The translations under genes were made by a program, and so were the position numbers. The notes beneath the pieces were generated by a model. It ran no database searches and was not told the DNA's origin. It saw nothing but the letters and a program-made list of their open reading frames with translations. Shown piece by piece: positions 1 to 8,505 of a DNA stretch of 22,852 nucleotides. The stretch's first letter is position 1, and each line of letters begins with the position of its first letter. This DNA is from a virus, in IMG/VR virus record IMGVR_UViG_3300005346_000095, positions 1-22,852 of that record; one strand, written 5' to 3'.

Positions 1-54
1 ATTTTTGATTTCTTTTAACATTATCCCAAGTTCCCGGTTAGTATAATCTTCCAT
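1..54 (-). CDS. Partial small hypothetical protein (5' end only)
   Basis: An ATG at 52-54 opens a frame that runs off the window edge after 18 codons (MEDYTNRELG..., then ML-KEIKN). It begins three bases after the stop of the preceding small gene, so it is probably the next gene of the tail operon. The visible start is acidic then helical and resembles many short phage proteins, but no family can be assigned from 18 residues. Confidence 0.4.
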   Translation of the reverse strand, partial: MEDYTNRELGIMLKEIKN

Positions 55-57
55 AAT

Positions 58-210
58 TTATTCTCTAAGACTTATCTCAATTTGAGCACGCAAGTGCATT
101 ACTAGATTTCTTAATCCATCATCCTCAAAATCATCTTTGTTATCATCAATGATTTTCAATAATCTCTCTCTAAAATCTTTTTTAGTTTTTGGTTTTTTTA
201 TTTTTGGCAT
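58..210 (-). CDS. Small charged hypothetical protein, 50 aa
   Basis: The frame starts MPKIKKPKTKKDFRERLLKI and ends ISLRE before TAA. It has a Lys-rich N-terminus, an acidic patch near residues 24-31 (DDNKDDFEDD), and a predicted helical C-terminus. The ATG lies one base after the stop of the fibre gene, the same 'TAA-T-ATG' junction used repeatedly in this operon, which supports it as a real translated gene. It sits downstream of the tail-fibre genes, where phages often carry small chaperones, holins or unknowns. There is no hydrophobic segment, so it is not a holin. I do not recognise the family. Confidence 0.6.
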   Translation of the reverse strand: MPKIKKPKTKKDFRERLLKIIDDNKDDFEDDGLRNLVMHLRAQIEISLRE

Positions 211-211
211 A

Positions 212-1199
212 TTAAATATTTACTTGAATTGTTGAACCTGCATTACCTGCTGTACCAGCAACACCGGGATTTGCTTGTTGTACACCGTCAATCTCTGTAC
301 CACCAGTACCGCCTGTTCCAGCAGTAGTTGTTACTGTTCCTAAGGTTATTGTGTCATATATCAAAATTACTACTCCACCAGAGCCACCAGCACCACCGCC
401 GCCACCACCAGCATTGTCCCCAGCACCAGCAACGGCATTTGCACCATTTCCACCGTTTCCACCGTTTGCAGATATGGTTCCATTGTTGATTATTGTATGA
501 GCCGCAATCCAGATATACCCTCCACCTGATCCAGCACCACCGCCGCCACCACCGCTAATTGCACCAGTTGAAGATGCTCCACCGCCGCCACCACCGGACC
601 CAGTATTGGCTTGTATTGGGTTTTATAATTCCAGACACAACTTGCTGCAATAATCCAGCACTCCAAATATCTAACAAAGAAGTGACCGCCGCTGTTTTAG
701 CACCTGCCGCACCGCCGCCACCACCGGGCGAGCCACCATTATCCGATGAACCGCCACCGCCCCCAGCCGCCCCAGCCGGACCTATAACTGGCTCATATGC
801 TGTTCCTGCCGACCCTGCTGACCCACCACCAGCAGCAGATCCATTACCACCAGCACCACCTGCTTCCGATCCAAGCAAAGTACCCTCGGGAGTGGCTGCA
901 CCACCAGCACCAGCAGTTATTCCAGATGCATTAGCCCCAGCCGAACCGCTATTGTCTATGGTTCCATTATTAGTTAATGTTCCTTTTACAAAAACTTTAA
1001 AACCAGCAGTGGTCAAAGTGAATGTATTATCTATGGTCAAATCATCATAATACATATCCCTTGTGAGGGTTGTGTTACTATAGATTGTTACAGTTCCATC
1101 TGATGCATCACCAAAAAATGGTGTATCCACCTCTAGAAAATTTGAGTTTAAATCTGCTGCCGCTACCTCCTCACCAGCAGCCCAAGTTTTTAATGACAT
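212..1199 (-). CDS. Glycine-rich tail fibre protein (one frameshift)
   Basis: This is a tail appendage protein, probably exposed at the tail tip and involved in host contact. The N-terminus (MSLKTWAAGEEVAAADLNSNF) matches the widespread phage-fibre opening 'W-x-aGE-x-x-aaDLN-xNF'. Residues about 35-85 are beta-rich (TIDNTFTLTTAGFKVFVKG), followed by roughly 200 residues of Gly/Ala/Ser with runs such as GGGGG. That composition is typical of the polyglycine-helix sandwiches at tips of some phage fibres. The frame breaks near 616-624; one base fewer in the 'GGGTTTT' stretch (plus strand) restores a Gly-rich frame that continues to TAA at 212-214 and ends STIQVNI, giving about 329 aa. The start lies one base after the stop of the upstream gene. 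The low-complexity nature makes assignment by composition safe, but exact function is inferred. Confidence 0.75.
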
Positions 1200-1200
1200 A

Positions 1201-1665
1201 TTATGATATGGTTATAGTCCAATCTATTGTTAATGTTTCCGTAACCCCTTTGGTTACATTGATTGCGACCCTTGAAAATAAAACCCCACTATCAGCAGCA
1301 CCAGTACCATTTGCAAATAGTCCACATTCTCTGAATGTTCCGCTAGTTTCAGTTGCACTAAAAAATCCAGTACAATATGCAATATTGTTGCTGTTAGTCT
1401 GAGATGCAACTGTGTTGCGATATGTTTCAGTCTGCAAAGCCGTATCTGCATTTGCCGGAGCATTGGTACCAGTACCAAGGGCAACATAATTTATTCGCGG
1501 ATCATCTGTCGGCGTTGCGTCTGTTAAATTATTTGCAAGCATAGCACGCCCAACTGTCGGAATAATATTAGAGTAATTATATACACGCAAAATCTCATTA
1601 GTAATCGCATCTCTAATAGTAAATTTATAATGACCCTTTAAACAAATTGTTTCTTCTTTTTTCAT
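1201..1665 (-). CDS. Tail fibre/baseplate-associated structural protein, 154 aa
   Basis: This is an intact 154-residue frame. It opens MKKEETICLKGHYKFTIRDA and contains the block NYVALGTGTNAPANADTAL followed by ETYR. That block is a hallmark of a common, poorly characterised group of phage tail-tip proteins encoded next to fibres. The C-terminal half is beta-rich (SGTFRECGLFANGTG, then VTKGVTETLTIDWTITIS). It lies between the baseplate hub and the glycine-rich fibre, with a one-base gap to the latter, so an adaptor or fibre-base role is likely. The specific function is inferred from position and sequence style only. Confidence 0.65.
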   Translation of the reverse strand: MKKEETICLKGHYKFTIRDAITNEILRVYNYSNIIPTVGRAMLANNLTDATPTDDPRINYVALGTGTNAPANADTALQTETYRNTVASQTNSNNIAYCTGFFSATETSGTFRECGLFANGTGAADSGVLFSRVAINVTKGVTETLTIDWTITIS

Positions 1666-1679
1666 ATTTTTAGCTAGTT

Positions 1680-3213
1680 TTAGCCCAATCTTGAGCCATT
1701 AGTTATAAATAATCTTTTATTATCTCCGCTACCCTCACCATTCCAAACATACGGCCCAGCTACAAAATCCACATCATAATCTATACTCTGAGCTGTTAAA
1801 CTTTCTGAAACTGTCACTGCTTCTGTCTGTGCATTGTGGATCAATGCCGAGGTTATAGCTTCTGACAAGGTTATAGTTTCATCAGCTCCCTCAATTAAAT
1901 TTAATACTTTTTTTAAATTACTATCTACTCTATTATTTTTAGATGCCATCAAATCTTGCAACATTTCAATCATTCCCATAGTCCGTGTTGTAACTAGCGA
2001 CACTCTATAAAATAAAGTGTCCTCTGTTTGCATCCGTATAGTTACTTTATTGATTATAAATTTTTCCTGATCTATATCCCCGAGCTGTACTATCTATTAT
2101 CAACTGTTGGCCTGATCTAAGTCCGTCAACTTCTGTGTCAAATTCTCCCTCGCTGATAGTTCCTGAATATCCAAGTAGTTCCGCATTAGCCCCTTTCAAT
2201 TGCTCCATCTTTTGAGTTTATAGACGGATCATTTATATAGTAATGGTATTCTCCATCTCCACCCTCAGCACTAACCATTGACTGAACTGATACATTATCT
2301 TTTTACTTTACCATTACCGGCAAATATGGTCTACCAATTACCTGCAAGAGGGCGGCATTTGACGGCTTATCTGCTTCTTTAAATTTCAATACTTTTTCAT
2401 CTCTGTTAAACAGAGCGTCATAATCATCTGGCTCTCCACTAAAGTCAATTCCAACCGACAATGCTTGTCCTGATAATGTCGCTTGAAAATCCTCAAATTT
2501 ATAGCCTAAATTATATATATAATCCACTCCGTTACTAGTTAATATCTGATGTCTAAAGTATTTGCTAAATATTCTCCGCCCTCAACTTATTATTACATTT
2601 TTAATTTGTGAGTTATCCCGGCGTATTTTTTAAAACTATTAAATATATAGCTCCCGTCATCATCATTTAGATCAAACGGAGCTGCATTTTCCTCTTTGTC
2701 AAAAAAAATGAATGTCCTTGCTATAATCCACATACCAATCATAGTTGAACATATCTGCCAAGCGTTTCAAACATTTGGATATAGGCTGGTAATTAAAATT
2801 GATATAGTCAACTGTATCAGTTACGGTTACATTAGTGGTTGTAAATCCACTGGCCCACCTACTCACTAAACTATCAATAATTGTATTAAGTGGTTGGTTC
2901 TCAAACACCTCGGATACATACTGTCCGTCTAATAACCGAGTATAATCAATGCATTCAATTTTATATCCGATTATATCCAATGCTGCTGGCACCTCATTTA
3001 TTTCAGTGATCACCCCTCCAAAAATAGTTGTACCACCATTCTGAACAATAACCTCATTTCCCAGATCGGGAGTATAAGTAGTAGTTCCATATTTTCTTAT
3101 TATGAATGAGCATCTATCAACTCTGCTTGTCAAAACATTTTTGGATTTTCAAAACTTCTCCAATCTATTCGCCTGCTCCTGTCAACCGATTTTATTGATA
3201 CTGTTACAGCCAT
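1680..3213 (-). CDS. Baseplate hub / tail-associated protein (multiple frameshifts)
   Basis: This is the probable tail-tip hub that closes the distal tail and anchors fibres. I reconstruct about 510 aa from several frames: start MAVTVSIKSVDRSRRIDWRS; then GTTTYTPDLGNEVIVQNGGT and TIFGGVITEI (hub beta domain); LLDGQYVSEVF with W-A-S-G and SKCLKRLADMFNYDWYVDYS; SINSKDGAIERA followed by AELLGYSGTISEGEFDTEVD-GLRSGQ; and a C-terminal TTRTMGMIEMLQDLMASK. The order resembles siphovirus hub proteins of the Gp37-like type. Shifts are needed near 3138-3142 (T5), 2701-2708 (A8), 2585-2602, 2538-2544, 2190-2193 (C4) and 2060-2067, plus an in-frame TAA at 2303-2305. All but one lie in homopolymers. The stop at 1680 gives a tail SRLG; a neighbouring frame would end AKTS at 1670. 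The start is one base after the tape-measure stop. Confidence 0.7.
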
Positions 3214-3214
3214 A

Positions 3215-4762
3215 TTATATTCTTATATTTTGTTTTAAAACCCTAACTATTTGATCGCCAAAATGTTCAGCCGCTGTATCATCTAAAAATGTATTACCAC
3301 TAATATTCAAAGTAATTCCACCAGCTCCTGCTAATTTATTATTTGGCACTATATTACCAGCAACATTTGGTATAAATAATTCTGGCCCACGCTCACCAAC
3401 CAAAAAAGATTTATTAGACTGTACAAAACCACCCTCTGCTCTGCCACCTCCAAAACCCAATACACCACTAACAAAATTTCTTGCAGCTTTGAATACATTT
3501 AATTCCTTTATTTTTGATATTAAACTATCAATTTGATTGATAATTTTTGCCAAAGTATCAGTCAAGAAATCCCAACCAGCTTTAAAACCTTTAACAACTG
3601 ATGTCGCAATCCTAATAGCCCTAGTTAAGACATTTATAGTAACTATCAGACCAACTCTTAATAATTGTATAAAACCAATCAATACTCCAAATAATATAAT
3701 ACCAATAACTTTTGCAAATTCTTTTAAGAAAGGCATTAGTGGCTGTAATTCTTTCCACAATTTTTTTAATTCTGGCAACAATTCTTCTTGAAACATCACG
3801 GCAACATCATTCCACACTTGTCTTAATATAGTTATTAAGCCAGTTTTTTCCTCTATTAAATTAAATAATTGTGTAAATTTATCTCTTATTATATTTATTG
3901 ATCCTCTGATCAACCCACCTTCTTCTTCCATTTTCTTTCCAAAATTTTCTATTGTTATACTAATTCTATCAACAAATTCTTTTGTTCTATCACTATTTAC
4001 AAATTCGCTTAATCTTTTCTATAAATGGACCTAATTGCTTTTTGATAATGCTCCACCAATTGTTTCTTGTAAAATCACCAAAAGCATTTTTTAAATGTTT
4101 TATTCTACCAGCGAATGTCTCTGCCTGTTCTTTTGCTGATCCACCAAACTCGGTATCAAGTTCTTTTAATATAAATTTCTGTGCTTCCATAGTCTTACCA
4201 GTCGCAACCATAGTTTTAATCATTTCCTGTTGCTGTTCTGTAAAATTTACACCAACCCTCCGTAAAGCAGTAACTCCAAGAATAGGATCTTGGAGCGCTT
4301 TACCAACCTGAACGGCTGATGATTTTAAATCTTGACCCAAAGCCACACTCATATCCAAAACTATCTGTGTTGCTTCCGGGAATGTTTCCTTACCAATATT
4401 GGTAAATGTAAGTAGTAAATTTTGAGCAGTCAAAACTGCTTCATCTCCGAATGTAGTTACTTTCTGCAATTCTCTGGCCATCTTCTTAACTTCCTTTGCG
4501 GTCAATCCAGCAGCATTTTTTGTACTTTTCAAAACAGAATTAAGTTGTGCTTCCGCTGCTATCTGTTCATTAAATTTATCAATACTATTTTTCATAGCAA
4601 AAGCCAATCCACCAAATGCACCAACCAATCCAACGCCAATAGCCTTTGCCAATCCACCGGCAAGTTTCTTTAGTCCTCCAAACCCTTTGCCAACTTCATT
4701 AAAGGTTTTACCTGTTTTGTTGGTTGCGGATTATTACAACTTTGTACTTTTTCAGTCGCCAT
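3215..4762 (-). CDS. Tail tape measure protein (frameshifted)
   Basis: The tape measure sets tail length and occupies the tail lumen before DNA ejection. The N-terminal part has a Gly-rich hydrophobic stretch (KAIGVGLVGAFGGLAFAM), then helical segments typical of tape measures (LTAKEVKKMARELQKVTTFG, and ALRRVGVNFTEQQQEMI). The middle holds hydrophobic segments (IIGIILFGVLIGFIQLLRVG-type) that could enter the membrane. The C-terminus has the very common tape-measure ending EGGFVQSNKSFLVGERGPEL-FIPN. Three single-base shifts near 4014-4017, 4714-4719 and 4738-4743 split it. Repaired length is about 515 aa, short for a siphovirus; at the usual 0.15 nm per residue it would specify a tail of roughly 75-80 nm. 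The ATG at 4762 overlaps the end of the chaperone gene by 11 bases. Confidence 0.85.
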
Positions 4763-5174
4763 AATTTTTGTTTATTGAGTCTGCAATTTTTGAAACAAAA
4801 TCAAAAGTATTATCATACATCAATTGTCTTTCAGTCCAGCCCATTTCAACGCATAACATAGCCAAATTTTCTACTACTTTTTTTACTTCCTCAACAAACT
4901 TTTGTATTTCTGTAACTAAGTATTCAACATCATCTGTATTTAATAATTGTAAGTGTTCACCATCAATCGGCATTTTATTCCCTTGCTCATCTACAAAATT
5001 CCATTCTTTAATCAATTTTGGGCAATATTTTTATAACATATTCAACATCATTCTTATAATCCATTCCAACTGCATCACCAAATAATACACCAGATAATAT
5101 AACAACCTTGCTATCAGGATTAATTTGGCAATTGTTAATTCTTTTGATTGTCTAAAATCTTTTAATACTGGCAT
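4752..5174 (-). CDS. Tail assembly chaperone (frameshifted)
   Basis: This gene lies between tail tube and tape measure, the standard place for the chaperone that coats the tape measure during tail assembly. The frame starts MPVLKDFRQSKELTIAK at 5174, continues PDSKVVILSGVLFGDAVGMD, then IKEWNFVDEQGNKMPI and LLNTDDVEYLVTEIQKFVEE, ending NKNYGD. The 'W-N-x-x-D-E-x-G-x-x-x-P-I ... L-x-x-x-D-V-E-Y-L' pattern is typical of small phage tail assembly chaperones. Two shifts, near 5124-5126 (T3) and 5013-5018 (T4), must be repaired to give about 140 aa. There is no clear slippery heptamer or second overlapping frame of the lambda G/GT kind. The stop overlaps the tape-measure start by 11 bases, suggesting translational coupling. 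Confidence 0.7.
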
Positions 5175-5176
5175 TA

Positions 5177-6145
5177 TTAGTATGATGCAGTTTCATTTAT
5201 TACATAACAACTATTTATAACATTTTCATTTGTAATATCCCATAGAGCAGAGAAGTTTATTTTTTCTACCATCACCTCATCATTATTGCGAGTTGGTTCC
5301 CAACTACTAAACTCTACCCTAGACAAGTCTAGTCTGAATGACGGATTAGTTGAGCCAATAGTTACATCAGTATTTACCAGATCAATTCGCATAGCTCGGT
5401 AAGTTCCATCAAGCATATAGTTGGCATAAGTTCTGTTGTCATATACTAGCTCTAACTCACCTGTAATGCTAAACCCTTGATTGAGTATATCCTCTGGCTG
5501 TACTGTTCCTAAAACCTGATCAAGCATTAAATTCTTGTTGATTGTTAGTTTCAAAGATTTTGGAGATATTGCTGTTGCGGCTGCTAGATCACCAGTAGTT
5601 GCCGCTATTTTCAAAGCTAAGTGTTTGCCTAAAAACTTATTTTGCGCGACATAAGTTGCAGATGCTGAACTGCCAGCGGCGGATTTGGATTTAAAATCAA
5701 CTGTAAATTTAACAACATCATTCGGATCAAATGTTAGTTCCATGCTTTCAATCATAGCTAGTTCAAATAGCAAATCACCATTTGGCTCATCAATATACAT
5801 GCTCAAACTTTGATGCTGATTTGTTTCAGCTAAAGTATAAGTATGAGTATATGCGCCAGATACTGACGCTGAACTAACAGTTCCAAATAAGGCATACATC
5901 AATAATCCGAATGATCGGTCTAGTACTTCGCCCTCTATGGTACCCTCAGCCCATTTTTGAGCTACCAATGATTGATTACCAAATACATTGATTGATCCAT
6001 AAGAAAGAGCCGAAGTTACTTTTGTTACTTTATCATCATAAGATAAAGTGATTTTTGGTACCCAAAATTCAGCAGCTACACCAACCCCTCTTGATGCTTC
6101 TCTGCCTATTCCTAGATTGGCTAATCGCCCGATTGCTTTAGTCAT
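5177..6145 (-). CDS. Major tail tube protein, 322 aa
   Basis: This subunit polymerises into the tail tube. The frame is intact and is followed immediately by chaperone and tape measure, which fixes the assignment. It starts MTKAIGRLANLGIGREASRG and continues with alternating beta-strands, including WVPKITLSYDDKVTKVTSAL, QKWAEGTIEGEVLDRSFGLL, MYIDEPNGDLLFELAMIESM and a C-terminal VEFSSWEPTRNNDEVMVEKI. The 'W.EGTIEGEV' block and the internal ESMELTFDPNDVVKFTVDF are typical of long tail-tube proteins of metagenomic siphoviruses. About 320 residues is at the large end, suggesting an added domain after the tube fold (about residues 230-322). The leader is A-rich with no Shine-Dalgarno. Confidence 0.85.
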   Translation of the reverse strand: MTKAIGRLANLGIGREASRGVGVAAEFWVPKITLSYDDKVTKVTSALSYGSINVFGNQSLVAQKWAEGTIEGEVLDRSFGLLMYALFGTVSSASVSGAYTHTYTLAETNQHQSLSMYIDEPNGDLLFELAMIESMELTFDPNDVVKFTVDFKSKSAAGSSASATYVAQNKFLGKHLALKIAATTGDLAAATAISPKSLKLTINKNLMLDQVLGTVQPEDILNQGFSITGELELVYDNRTYANYMLDGTYRAMRIDLVNTDVTIGSTNPSFRLDLSRVEFSSWEPTRNNDEVMVEKINFSALWDITNENVINSCYVINETASY

Positions 6146-6155
6146 ATTTTTTTTA

Positions 6156-6581
6156 TTAACTTATTAGAATTTTATTATTTTTATCAAATTTATTATGGCA
6201 TAATGCACATAAACTAACCCAATCTGATAAATTTCTTTTATATTTATGATTTTTATTAGCCCATTGTAAATTTTCAATACTACCACACATCATACATTTT
6301 TTTGGTTTTCCTTTTACTCTTTTAACCCAATGATGTATAGCACTATAACTAGCATTTTGACCTTTCCAATTAGGATTTTTATCAAATTTACATTTACCTT
6401 TTCTTTTTTTAGATATTTTATTTTTAGTTTCCTTAGTATGTTTTTTCCCTTTCCTATGACCACCAGATAATGACATTTTTTGTTTTGTTTCTGCACTTAC
6501 TTTAGTTCCCAATTTTTGTTTTCTTATTTTTTCTATTGTTTCCTTAGTATGTTTATAACCTTTTTTTCTTCCTACTGACAT
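6156..6581 (-). CDS. NUMOD3-HNH homing endonuclease, 141 aa
   Basis: A free-standing homing endonuclease, likely a selfish insertion in the tail operon. Residues about 8-62 carry three NUMOD3-type DNA-binding repeats (YKHTKETIEKIRKQKLG, then KVSAETKQKMSLSGG, then KKHTKETKNKISKKRKGK). The C-terminal half has a zinc-binding HNH-like core: HHWVK, then CMMCGSIENLQW, N-K-N-H-K-Y, and CALCHNKFD. The paired CxxC motifs would hold a zinc ion, and the His/Asn residues fit a nuclease site. It lies between the tail terminator and tail tube, genes that are normally adjacent. It is very Lys-rich and more AT-rich than its neighbours, and has a probable promoter of its own at 6610-6638, all consistent with lateral acquisition. 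Confidence 0.85.
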   Translation of the reverse strand: MSVGRKKGYKHTKETIEKIRKQKLGTKVSAETKQKMSLSGGHRKGKKHTKETKNKISKKRKGKCKFDKNPNWKGQNASYSAIHHWVKRVKGKPKKCMMCGSIENLQWANKNHKYKRNLSDWVSLCALCHNKFDKNNKILIS

Positions 6582-6609
6582 ATATTTTGATTAAAAATTA
6601 TATATCAGT

Positions 6610-6638
6610 ATAATACACTACTTTAATTACCTAATCAA
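6610..6638 (-). promoter_or_regulatory. Probable sigma70-type promoter for the homing endonuclease
   Basis: On the minus strand, TTGATT (6633-6638) and TATTAT (6610-6615) are separated by exactly 17 bases. They match the -35 and -10 consensus at 4/6 and 5/6 positions. The -35 overlaps the stop of the tail-terminator gene, and transcription would begin about 20 bases before the endonuclease ATG at 6581. AT-rich DNA gives such matches by chance, so confidence is moderate. Confidence 0.45.
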
Positions 6639-7087
6639 GAAATCAGTGTTGTATCAACGGAAACATTGGCACCGAACGGGCGATATCTGCGAACCTATAA
6701 AACTACCTTTGGCCCCTCAATATTATACCCCCAGTCTGACCGGCAACGCTTCTACAAATAAAAGTTGTTTTGCCAGTCGAATTTGTGATCCCTGTTAATG
6801 TACTAATTTTTGTCAAAATCATCTAAAACTGTATCTGTTAAATCCCTCAAAAGCACTCTCGCAATCCTCACTGTTTCTGCTAGTACGGTCAATCAATAAT
6901 CTGAACTGTAAAAGCATATATTCTCCTATTGTCTGTTGTAGTTTCAAACTCGCTTTCATTCCCGGAGGGTGTAACCAATGCTACTGGATCGCCCCTTAAA
7001 TTCCTCTGCTTCATAGTCATAGACATCAGCAATCAATGCATTCGCGTCTAATATTGAAACTAACTGATTTCTTAGTTGTCGCCACAT
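6635..7087 (-). CDS. Tail terminator / tail completion protein (heavily frameshifted)
   Basis: By position (after gp10-like protein, before tail tube) and sequence style this is the protein that caps the tail tube and joins it to the head. It starts MWRQLRNQLVSILDANALIA at 7087, then DVYDYEAEEFKG; another frame gives DPVALVTPSGNESEFETTTD followed by NRRIYAFTVQII; a third gives RTVLAETVRIARVLLRDLTD and TVLDDFDK; and a fourth STLTGITNSTGKTTFICRSV. The pattern 'IYAFTVQI-D ... E-x-VR-x-LL-D-x-x-DxVL-x-xFD' is typical of this family. At least four shifts are needed, near 6975-6995, 6885-6895, 6805-6815 and 6700-6720, and the last 30 residues are uncertain. The frame ending in TGA at 6635 (FGANVSVDTTLIS) is the most protein-like. 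Expected length is about 150 aa. Confidence 0.6.
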
Positions 7088-7088
7088 A

Positions 7089-7465
7089 TTATTTATTTAG
7101 TGATTTTCTTATGCTTTTTCTTAACGATTTTATCATAGCACCAGACAAAACCTGTCCTCTCTCAAAATTTTCACAACTGCCTGCTTCATAAATGGTCTTG
7201 CTTTCATTCTACTTGTACCCTCATGAACAAATAATGCATAGTTAGTTTTTGGTTGAACAATCGCGCTCATGCTTCTCAGTGTTGTATAAATACTTGCCCT
7301 TAATCTGCCAGTGTCAACTGGCGTATAAAATTTACCCCAGCCCTCAATAATCAATGCAGCTTCTTTAATTGCTGATCCAGCATCTTTTGTTATTTGGCGT
7401 GGTACTCTTTCAAATTTTTTGGCTACCTTTTCAAATGCTGGTTTGGAGCCAATTTTAATTCGCAT
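7089..7465 (-). CDS. HK97 gp10-like head-tail / tail completion protein (one frameshift)
   Basis: Contains the classic HK97-gp10 core: after MRIKIGSKPAFEKVAKKFE comes KEAALIIEGWGKFYTPVDTG with R-L-R-A-S-I, then KTNYALFVHEGTSRMKARPF. The 'TPVDTGRLRASI ... YA-xFVHEGT ... RPF' motifs are definitive for the family. It acts at the head-tail joint, probably as a neck component. I choose ATG 7465 rather than an upstream in-frame ATG at 7483 because 7465 gives the recurrent 'TAA-T-ATG' junction with the preceding gene. Near 7145-7155 the frame breaks; the shifted frame ends VLSGAMIKSLRKSIRKSLNK with TAA at 7089, one base before the tail-terminator ATG. Confidence 0.85.
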
Positions 7466-7466
7466 A

Positions 7467-7784
7467 TTAACTAACTTTCTCAATTAAAACTTCTTGATAA
7501 TCTATACTGCCCTCGGCCCGGGCTGTAATTCCACCCTTTCTGATTTTGTAAAAATTACCGTCATCATCTTTCAATCTGTCCCCATCTTCTAAGCTAACCC
7601 CAGTATCAACCCAAATCCTGTATGATTTACCATACACTCCATCAATCAATCGCGTTCTTTCAGCGTCTAGTGGCTGTATATGCCCTCTTATAGAGGTTAC
7701 AGTGGCTAATATCATTGTATTATTACCACCAGCCGTCATGCGCGATACTATCACTGTTTTACTTGAAAAATGTAAAAACCTCAT
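7467..7784 (-). CDS. Head closure protein, 105 aa
   Basis: This is a small head-tail joining protein (SPP1 gp16 / HK97 gp7-type head-closure position) that binds below the connector ring. The frame is intact, with content expected of the family: NTMILATVTSIRGHIQPLDA, then RIWVDTGVSLEDGDRLKDDD and GNFYKIRKGGI. The 'I-x-G-x-I-x-P-L ... V-D-x-x-V-x-x-x-G-D-x-L ... Y-x-I' pattern is typical. Its ATG overlaps the connector stop in an ATGA tetranucleotide, indicating coupled translation. Assignment depends strongly on its position between connector and gp10-like genes. Confidence 0.75.
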   Translation of the reverse strand: MRFLHFSSKTVIVSRMTAGGNNTMILATVTSIRGHIQPLDAERTRLIDGVYGKSYRIWVDTGVSLEDGDRLKDDDGNFYKIRKGGITARAEGSIDYQEVLIEKVS

Positions 7785-8380
7785 AAAACGGGTACTCTAT
7801 ATTGATTTAAAGTGTTATATACGCCCATAGCTTCGGCAACTTCATCAATTTTTCCATAAGTAAATGCTACATCTCCAACCTTTTCAGCTACTGTCGGGCC
7901 ACCTTTCATATTCTTTTGTAAAATAGCCGCCATCAGTTTTGTTGCTACTAATACAATATCTGCCGGAGCAGTAGTCATAGCAAAGTTGGCTGTTACTTTC
8001 AATCTGTACTCACCCTTTGGCCAATATCCAATCCGATTGTTGCCCTCTATCAAAACTAACCTATTTTTTACTGTTTCATTCCATGGATAAGTCCTATAAT
8101 CATCATCTACTGTCAAAGTCTGATCATCATCTCCATCATTATCCAGCGTTGTAACTTCTGTCGGATCACCCTCAAAATCATCAATATAAATTTCCTTACC
8201 TCCATGAGTATCATAATATTTAGTATCTGACGCAATATCTTTAAACTTTCGGTTGGTATAATTTTCAATCCAATTATCAACTGATAAAAACCAGCTTGTC
8301 AAAATGGCGTCTGCAATACTACTTGGTATATTTTCTCCCATGTAGTCTTGTACCTTTTCTTGGTTTGTGTAATTTGACAT
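7781..8380 (-). CDS. Head-tail connector (gp6-like), 199 aa
   Basis: This subunit of the adaptor ring docks on the portal after DNA packaging. The intact frame begins MSNYTNQEKVQDYMGENIPS with helices (ADAILTSWFLSVDNWIENYT-NRKF) typical of gp6/gp15-like connectors. A beta-rich middle follows (YYDTHGGKEIYIDDFEGDPT, then VTTLDNDGDDDQTLTVDDDY), then KGEYRLKVTANFAMTTAPAD-IVLVATKLMAA, the conserved 'G-x-Y-x-x-x-A-x-F-x-x-x-P-x-D-I-x-x-A' connector motif. Its leader is A-rich without a Shine-Dalgarno sequence. It overlaps the 3' end of a small upstream frame. Confidence 0.8.
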   Translation of the reverse strand: MSNYTNQEKVQDYMGENIPSSIADAILTSWFLSVDNWIENYTNRKFKDIASDTKYYDTHGGKEIYIDDFEGDPTEVTTLDNDGDDDQTLTVDDDYRTYPWNETVKNRLVLIEGNNRIGYWPKGEYRLKVTANFAMTTAPADIVLVATKLMAAILQKNMKGGPTVAEKVGDVAFTYGKIDEVAEAMGVYNTLNQYRVPVL

Positions 8381-8495
8381 ATTTTTTAGCTTTAACTTTT
8401 TTGTCTCTAAATCTAACCATCTTGTCCTTTGATCCCGGGAACATTTTTAGTTTATATTCTGCTAATTGTTCACGCCAACTTAATGTAATACTCAT
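8319..8495 (-). CDS. Small basic protein, up to 58 aa
   Basis: The frame starts at an ATG at 8495 (MSITLSWREQLAEYKLKMFP, then GSKDKMVRFRDKKVKAKK). It lies between capsid and connector genes, a place where phages often keep a small accessory head gene. As read, it continues 62 bases into the connector gene to TAG at 8319. The six-A run at 8397-8403 could be miscounted; one more A would end it earlier, before the connector ATG. The first 36 residues look protein-like and the last 20 may be artefactual. I know no function for it. Confidence 0.5.
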   Translation of the reverse strand: MSITLSWREQLAEYKLKMFPGSKDKMVRFRDKKVKAKKYVKLHKPRKGTRLHGRKYTK

Positions 8496-8505
8496 ATTTG
8501 TTACT

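Noticed and set aside
559-1050. Pro/Ala-rich plus-strand frame opposite the fibre gene
   Set aside because: It is the complement of Gly-rich codons in a convincing minus-strand fibre protein; proline runs arise automatically from GGN codons.
1254-1487. Second minus-strand frame inside the 154-aa tail protein gene
   Set aside because: Alternative-frame shadow of an intact, recognisable gene.
4740-4775. Programmed frameshift producing a G/GT-type tail chaperone pair
   Set aside because: There is only one chaperone frame and an 11-base overlap with the tape measure; no clear slippery heptamer and no second overlapping frame.
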